Part shown: positions 59,091 through 64,000 of the stretch, one piece after another
Layout of the letters: the number at the start of each line of letters is the position of its first letter
Numbering within the stretch: the first letter of the stretch is position 1
Assembly (NCBI GenBank): GCA_963729365.1
Contig: CAVSNQ010000010.1
Coordinates: 186,001-250,000, forward strand
Length of the DNA: 64,000 bases
Direction: 5' to 3'
From: JASHPR01 sp963729365
GTDB lineage: Bacteria; Actinomycetota; Actinomycetes; Streptosporangiales; Streptosporangiaceae
Notes under the pieces: generated by a model
What the model saw: only the letters and a program-made list of their open reading frames with translations
What the model was told of the DNA's origin: nothing
The model's database searches: none
Program-made: the position numbers and the translations under genes

Positions 59091-60329
59091 CTAAGCCGCG
59101 TAGCCCTCTCCCTCTGCCTCTCCGTCACCGTCGCCGTCGCCCTCTTCGTGGTCGCAGCACCGGCCACCCGGGCAGCAGCGGTACTCCTGGGACTTCTCCA
59201 GAAGCTCGATCTTGCGCTGCAGCAGCCGGTTGTCCAGCTCCTTGGTAGCCAGCTCGAGCTCGATCTCCCGCTTGCGGGCGGGCTCGCACGAGTCGCATTC
59301 GTCCAGGCAGCACTTGACCATGACGCCAGGAGTGGGCAGGCGCACGGTCCGCTCCCAGCTCAGCCGCTCGACCGTCTCGGCAGAGCAGTTGCCCGCCGCG
59401 TCCAGCAGTCCCTCGGCGCGCAGGTCGGCGTCGACCTGGCCGAGCGCGGCCGCGCGGACGCCGGCCGGAATCGGCTGGGCCGGCCCGTTGCCGCCATTCG
59501 CCGCCCCGGCGACCGGCGACAGCGGATGGATGCCGGTCGGGCACGCCGGGTCGTCGACCCGCCGCTCGATCGACACCAGCGTGAAGCGCACCGTCTGGCA
59601 CTTCTCGATCCGGTAGAACAGGTACGTCAGCGCGTGGCAGCGGTTGGGGTTGGCGAACTCCCGCGACGCCGACTCGTACTTGTCCTCCGACTGCCCCTGG
59701 GCGTGGGTACGGCTGGCGACCTCGGCCACGGAGGTCGACGTCGCGGCGCGAACCGAGGTCTCGACCTTGCGGCTGGAACTCTGGGCGTGCTCGGACAGGC
59801 TGCTGGCGAACGCGCTGGCCGCGCTGGCGTCGTAGCTGGAGCCCGCCGCGTAGCCGCCGATGTCGAGGAAACCCAGGTCGAGGCCGGCGTAGTGGCCCCC
59901 GCTCGCCGCCGAGGCAGCGAAGGACGACTGCTGCTCCCCCTGCCGCAGCACGTCCAGGTTGCTCATCGAGTCCGCCATCCCGGCCAGGAAGAACGACTGC
60001 TCCGAGGTGGTGAACTGCCGGGCGGCGTACTCGGCGTCGGTGCTGAAGCTGAACCGGCTGTTCCGGTCGCTGGTCAGCAGGCGCACCTTCTCGCCGGGCA
60101 GCAGCGTGGTCGAGTACAGCAGGTCGCCGAGGGTCAGCGGACCGCTGCAGCACTCCATGCGGAAGCACACCGTCACCTCGACCAGCAGCTGCTGCTCGCC
60201 ATCCTTGGTCTGCACGACTGGATGGAACGGGAGGCGGTACCGCACATCGAGCTCGTCGCAACTCTCGCACGGGTGCAGCGGCGGACAGCAACCTACCTTG
60301 CTGACCGGTGTCTTCTCGGTGATGGTCAT
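59091..60329 (-). CDS. Unrecognised Cys-rich protein with C-terminal coiled coil (412 aa)
   Basis: I do not recognise this family. The N-terminus has GCCPPLHPCESCDE and a beta-rich segment (LLVEVTVCFRMECCSGPLTL, LLPGEKVRLLTSDRNSRFSF). The middle is Ser/Ala-rich and probably helical or disordered (SAASAFASSLSEHAQSSSRK). NPNRCHALTYLFYRIEKCQT follows. The C-terminus has KCCLDECDSCEP, a strong coiled coil (ELATKELDNRLLQRKIELLE), RCCPGGRCCDHEE and an acidic DGDGDGEAEGEG tail. Paired CC and CxxC motifs suggest metal or disulphide sites. No signal peptide. AAAGGAG precedes the ATG. Confidence 0.8.
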   Translation of the reverse strand: MTITEKTPVSKVGCCPPLHPCESCDELDVRYRLPFHPVVQTKDGEQQLLVEVTVCFRMECCSGPLTLGDLLYSTTLLPGEKVRLLTSDRNSRFSFSTDAEYAARQFTTSEQSFFLAGMADSMSNLDVLRQGEQQSSFAASAASGGHYAGLDLGFLDIGGYAAGSSYDASAASAFASSLSEHAQSSSRKVETSVRAATSTSVAEVASRTHAQGQSEDKYESASREFANPNRCHALTYLFYRIEKCQTVRFTLVSIERRVDDPACPTGIHPLSPVAGAANGGNGPAQPIPAGVRAAALGQVDADLRAEGLLDAAGNCSAETVERLSWERTVRLPTPGVMVKCCLDECDSCEPARKREIELELATKELDNRLLQRKIELLEKSQEYRCCPGGRCCDHEEGDGDGDGEAEGEGYAA

Positions 60330-60658
60330 AGCTAGCTCCTTTCCCCGCGAAGCGGGAGCTACCAGCGGGCATCTGGCCCGGCTTGGTACCTAACCGAGCG
60401 GCCGGGCGGAGGCTTGATACATCACCGGGCGCGCCGGAGCGGCCGGGATGCTGTAGTGCAGATGCATGACAGCAACGACCAGGATCGCCAGCCGGCCGGA
60501 ACAGGCCTGGGCGTCGGACGCGGCCTTTACGCAGGCTTGACGGCCACCGGGAGGGTGTCCAGGCTGCGCGGGGTGTTGTTGAGGCGCGGGCGCGGCTCGC
60601 CGGTCAGCCGCCATGCGGCGCCTCCCCCAGCGCGGGATTTAACCAGTTCAGGTCATCA
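60330..60658. other. Intergenic region upstream of the Cys-rich gene
   Basis: These 329 bp hold no convincing gene. A short CCCGC-GAA-GCGGG hairpin lies immediately before the ribosome site of the Cys-rich gene (about 60342-60354) and could modulate its translation. The SecA2-like gene ends at the right border. Confidence 0.45.
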
Positions 60659-62973
60659 TCATTGACGGCGCTTGCGGCCGGCAAGCCTGCGCATGGCCCG
60701 GTCCAGGGCGGTGCCGAACGGGTTGTCCTGCACCACGTAAGTCCAGGTCGCGGTCGGCCGCCGCAGCCCGGCGGCGTCGAGGTCGACGCCCGCCCCGGTG
60801 ATCGATGCGGTGCGGAACGTCTCGGCGGCCTCCTCCTGCACCCGGTCCATCAGGCTGGTGAACAGCTTGACCGCCTCGGCCTGGAAGTCGCCCAGCGGGT
60901 CACGCCCCCCGCCGAGCGCGCCGGTCCCTAGCGCGCGCAGGTGAATGCCCTCGCGGATCTCGGCGAGCACGGCGAGATGATCGGCCCAGCCTCGGTCGAG
61001 GTGGTACAGCACGATCGTCCGCGCCGCCCCCGCGAGCGCGTCGTCGTCCACGGTGGCGGCGAGCTCGTCGTACCGATCGGGGCAGCGGGCACCGAGCGCC
61101 ACCAGGGCCGCGTCGCCGCGGATCAGCCGGTCCCGGTGCTCCAGCACGATCCCCCGCTGCCGCTCGATCAGCTCGTGATAGCGGTACGTGTTCCGGTGGA
61201 TCTCCAGGTTGGCGCCGTCCGCGACCCGCTGCGCGTGCCCCACCGCCTCGGCCGCCGCGGCGTCGCGGACCCGGCCGTCGGCAGCCACGTCGCGCGGCGC
61301 AGGGGTGTCCGGCGCGTAGCTGGTGATCAGCTCGTCCTCCATCGAGACGAAGAACACCGCGCCGCCGGGGTCGCCCTGGCGGCCGGACCGGCCGCGCAGC
61401 TGGTCGTCGAGCCGGCTGCTCGCGTGCCGGCCGGTGCCGATCACGTACAGGCCGCCGAGCTCGGCCACCCGGTCGTGGCCGGCTCCCCGTCCGCGCCGCC
61501 GCCGCTGCCGCCGAGCCGGATGTCCGTGCCCCGCCCGGCCATCTGCGTGGACACGGTCATCGCACCGTAGGCCCCGGCCTCAGCCACGATCGCCGCCTCC
61601 TGCGCGTCGTTCTTGGCGTTGAGCACGATGTGCTCCAGCCCGGCCGCAGCGAGCCGGCGGGCCAGCCGTTCCGACTCGGCGATGTCCAGGGTGCCGATCA
61701 GCACCGGCCGCCCGGCCGCGTGTGCGCCCGCGACCTCGGCGACGATCGCCTTGTCCTTCTGCCCCACGCTCACGAACAGGCGGTCCGGCTGGTCCTCGCG
61801 CACGCACGGCCGGTTCGGCGGGATCACCGCGACCTCGAGCCCGTAGAACTGGCGGAGCTGGTCGCCCACGGTGACGGCCGTGCCGGTCATCCCGCAGACC
61901 CGCGGGTACCGCCGGACCAGCGACTCGACCGTGATGCTGTCCAGGATCTCGCCGCTCTCGCTGGCCGCGATGCCCTCCTTGGCCTCGACCGCGGCCTGCA
62001 GGCCGTCCGGCCACCGCTGCAGCTCGGCCACCCGCCCGCGGGAGGCGCTGATCAGGCGGACCTCGCCGTCGCGGACGATGTAGTCGACGTCGCGGTGCAG
62101 TAGCGCGTGCGCGTGCAGCGCCACGTTGAGCCTGGTCAGCATCTCGATCTGGTCGGCGGCGTATAGGTCGATGCCGCCCAGGGCGCGCTCGGCCGCGCGG
62201 CCGCCCGCCTCGGTCAGCGACGCGTTGCGGCCGTCGTCGTCGGTCTCGTAGTGCAGGCCGGGCCGCAGCCCGCGCACGACCTCGGCCATCTCGACGTCGG
62301 CGTCCGTCCCGGCCGCGGCGCCGGCCAGCACCAGCGGCACCAGCGCCTCGTCGATCAGCACCGAGTCGGCCTCGTCGATCAGCAGCACGTCGGGCGGGGC
62401 CGCGACCAGGTCTTCCGGGTCGGTGACCAGCCGGTCGCGGAGCACGTCGAACCCGATCTCGCTGATCGGCGCGTACGTCACCTGCGCCGCGTACGCCAGC
62501 CGCCGCTGCGCCGGTGTCGACGCCTGGACGATGTGGCCGATGGTCACGCCGAGCAGGTCGTACAGTGGTCGCATCCACTCGGCGTCGCGCCGGGCCAGGT
62601 AGTCGTTGACGGACGCGACCTGCACCGACCGGCCGGCCAGCGCGTACCTGGCGGCCGCGAGCGCACCGGACAGCGTCTTGCCCTCGCCGGTGGCCATCTC
62701 CGCGATCTGGCCCTGCAGCATGGCCAGCGTGCCGACCAGCTGCACGTCGAAGGGACGCTCGCCCAGCGCGCGCCGCGCTGCCTCGCGGCCGATCGCGCAA
62801 AACTCGGCGTCGTCGCGCGCATCACGCGCCAGAGCCTTGAACGCTTCGTCGGGCAGGCCGGTGAGCTCCGCTTCGCGCTCGCCGATCGCGGGCAGCAGGC
62901 GCTGGTAACGGGTTAGGTCGGCCGTGCCCGGCTGCTGCAGGAAGCGCCGGACGCGCGCGCCCAGGACGCTCAT
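60659..62973 (-). pseudogene. secA2: SecA2-like preprotein translocase ATPase, split by a -1 frameshift
   Basis: Two frames together encode one SecA-type ATPase of about 770 residues. The first (from ATG 62973) has Walker A MATGEGKTLSGALAAARYAL, LLIDEADS, GMTGTAVTVGDQLRQFYG and STQMAGRGTDIRLGG. The second (from about 61487) continues HDRVAELGGLYVIGTGRHAS, RGRSGRQGDPGG and a helical scaffold ending AMRRLAGRKRRQ. The break is in a run of four G (61485-61488); one added G restores the frame. No SecB-binding zinc tail is seen, typical of an accessory SecA. This could be a lesion, a sequencing error or frameshifting. Confidence 0.85.
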
Positions 62974-63058
62974 GGCCGGCCTCTGGTCGGGACTGCCGCG
63001 GCCGCTGCCATATAGAAGTCAACGCCCCGCGCGCACGCTCCAGTTCCCGCCGGGCCGC

Positions 63059-64000
63059 TCAGGCGTCGCGCAGCACGGCCTCGATGATCTGCTGCGCCTC
63101 CGCCTGGATGCGGGCCAGGTGATCGGCTCCCTGGAACGACTCGGCGTAGAGCTTATACACGTCCTCGGTCCCCGACGGCCGGGCGGCGAACCAGCCGGAC
63201 TCGGCGATGACCTTCAGGCCGCCGAGCGGCTCGCCGTTGCCCGGCGCGCTGGTCTGCCGGTCCAGCACCTTCTCGCCGGCCAGTTCGGTGACGTCGACCT
63301 GGTCCGGGCTGAGCCGGGCCAGGGCGGCCTTCTGCTCGCGGTTCGCCGGGGCGTCGATGCGCTCGTAGACGGGGGCGCCGAGCCGCTCGGTGAGCTTGTC
63401 GTAGCGCTCGGCCGGGGTGTGGCCGGTGATCGCGGTGATCTCGCTGGCCAGCAGGGCCAGGATGATCCCGTCCTTGTCCGTCGTCCAGACCCGCCCGTCC
63501 CGGCACAGGAACGAGGCACCGGCGCTCTCTTCGCCGCCGAAGGCCACCGTGCCCGCCAGCAGGCCGGGCACGAACCACTTGAACCCGACCGGCACCTCCA
63601 TCAGGCGGCGGCCGGCCGCCTCGGTGACCCGGTCGATGATGGAGGAGCTGACCATGGTCTTGCCGACCGCGGCGTTCGCCGGCCAGCTCCCGCGACAGCG
63701 GTAGAGGTAGTCGATCGCCGCGGCCAGGTAGTGGTTCGGGTTGAGCAGGCCGGCCTGCGGGGTCACGATCCCGTGCCGGTCGGCGTCGGTGTCGTTGCCG
63801 GTCGCGATCGCGAAGTCGGCCCGCCGCGCGATCAGCGAGGCCATGGCGTACGGCGACGAGCAGTCCATCCGGATCCGCCCGTCCCAGTCCAGGGTCATGA
63901 ACCGGAACGTGGGGTCGACCGCCGGGTTGACCACGGTCAGGTCCAGCCCGAACCGGTCGCCGATCTCGCCCCAGTAGGCCACGCTTGCCCCGCCGAGCGG
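63059..64000 (-). CDS. pgm: Phosphoglucomutase (alpha-D-glucose phosphate-specific), 5' end outside window
   Basis: The C-terminal ~313 residues of a Pgm-type phosphohexomutase are visible. The frame enters from the right edge with PLGGASVAYWGEIGDRFG and shows the metal loop ATGNDTDADRHGIV, the sugar-binding GGEESAGASFLCRDGRVWTT and the phosphate-binding FAARPSGTEDVYKLYAESF. It interconverts glucose 1-phosphate and glucose 6-phosphate. It lies upstream of the SecA2-like gene on the same strand, 85 bp apart; no functional link is evident. Confidence 0.93.
   Translation of the reverse strand, partial: PLGGASVAYWGEIGDRFGLDLTVVNPAVDPTFRFMTLDWDGRIRMDCSSPYAMASLIARRADFAIATGNDTDADRHGIVTPQAGLLNPNHYLAAAIDYLYRCRGSWPANAAVGKTMVSSSIIDRVTEAAGRRLMEVPVGFKWFVPGLLAGTVAFGGEESAGASFLCRDGRVWTTDKDGIILALLASEITAITGHTPAERYDKLTERLGAPVYERIDAPANREQKAALARLSPDQVDVTELAGEKVLDRQTSAPGNGEPLGGLKVIAESGWFAARPSGTEDVYKLYAESFQGADHLARIQAEAQQIIEAVLRDA

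Noticed and set aside
60390..60614. 74-codon minus ORF in the gap before the Cys-rich gene
   Set aside because: No ribosome site or recognisable content.

Overview
The window is GC-rich DNA with the coding style of a filamentous or soil actinomycete. The pointers are GTG starts, 4-bp start/stop overlaps, a DUF397/XRE/ATP-binding regulator module, an F420-type PPOX flavoprotein, an actinobacterial-type second SecA, a sortase, and DUF445. I cannot name a genus. I saw no rRNA, tRNA, CRISPR array or intact insertion sequence. Most long ORFs antisense to the genes listed are GC-driven shadows.

Layout. 1-2180: truncated LacI regulator and a TPR-repeat protein. 2416-18279: an L-rhamnose unit with a sugar ABC importer (ATPase, two permeases, lipoprotein), RhaM mutarotase, RhaI isomerase, a fused rhamnulose-1-phosphate aldolase/lactaldehyde dehydrogenase and RhaB kinase. 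A convergent GNAT gene interrupts it, and it continues with a LacI regulator and lutABC. Together these can import rhamnose, split it, oxidise L-lactaldehyde to L-lactate and oxidise that to pyruvate. Two near-identical LacI-type operators flank the unit. 18389-29021: mixed small-enzyme and regulator genes, including a WhiJ-like module (DUF397, anti-sigma-like ATPase, XRE) with shared palindromes. 29130-30528: a class F/E-like sortase divergent from a probable sorted substrate.

30515-41335 (minus strand): a gamma-butyrobetaine/L-carnitine catabolic cluster. It holds a BKACE enzyme, L-carnitine dehydrogenase, a peptide-type ABC importer, two hotdog thioesterases (one frameshifted), an acyl-CoA dehydrogenase and a close CaiD homologue. 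A GTTCAC/GTGAAC palindrome precedes its two main promoters. 41435-46872: a membrane protein, a Gfo/Idh oxidoreductase, and a CoA-transferase plus DHA2 exporter divergent from a TetR regulator.

47145-52387: an ECF-like sigma factor, a small partner protein, a TPR-CHAT caspase-like protease and a cytoplasmic subtilase with a His/Cys-rich tail. I regard this as the best candidate for an under-described (possibly conflict or defence) system. 52522-64000: a channel-like membrane protein, DUF445 protein, LLM oxidoreductase, IclR regulator divergent from a hydrolase/SDR pair, an unusual Cys-rich coiled-coil protein, a SecA2-like gene broken by a -1 frameshift, and a truncated phosphoglucomutase.
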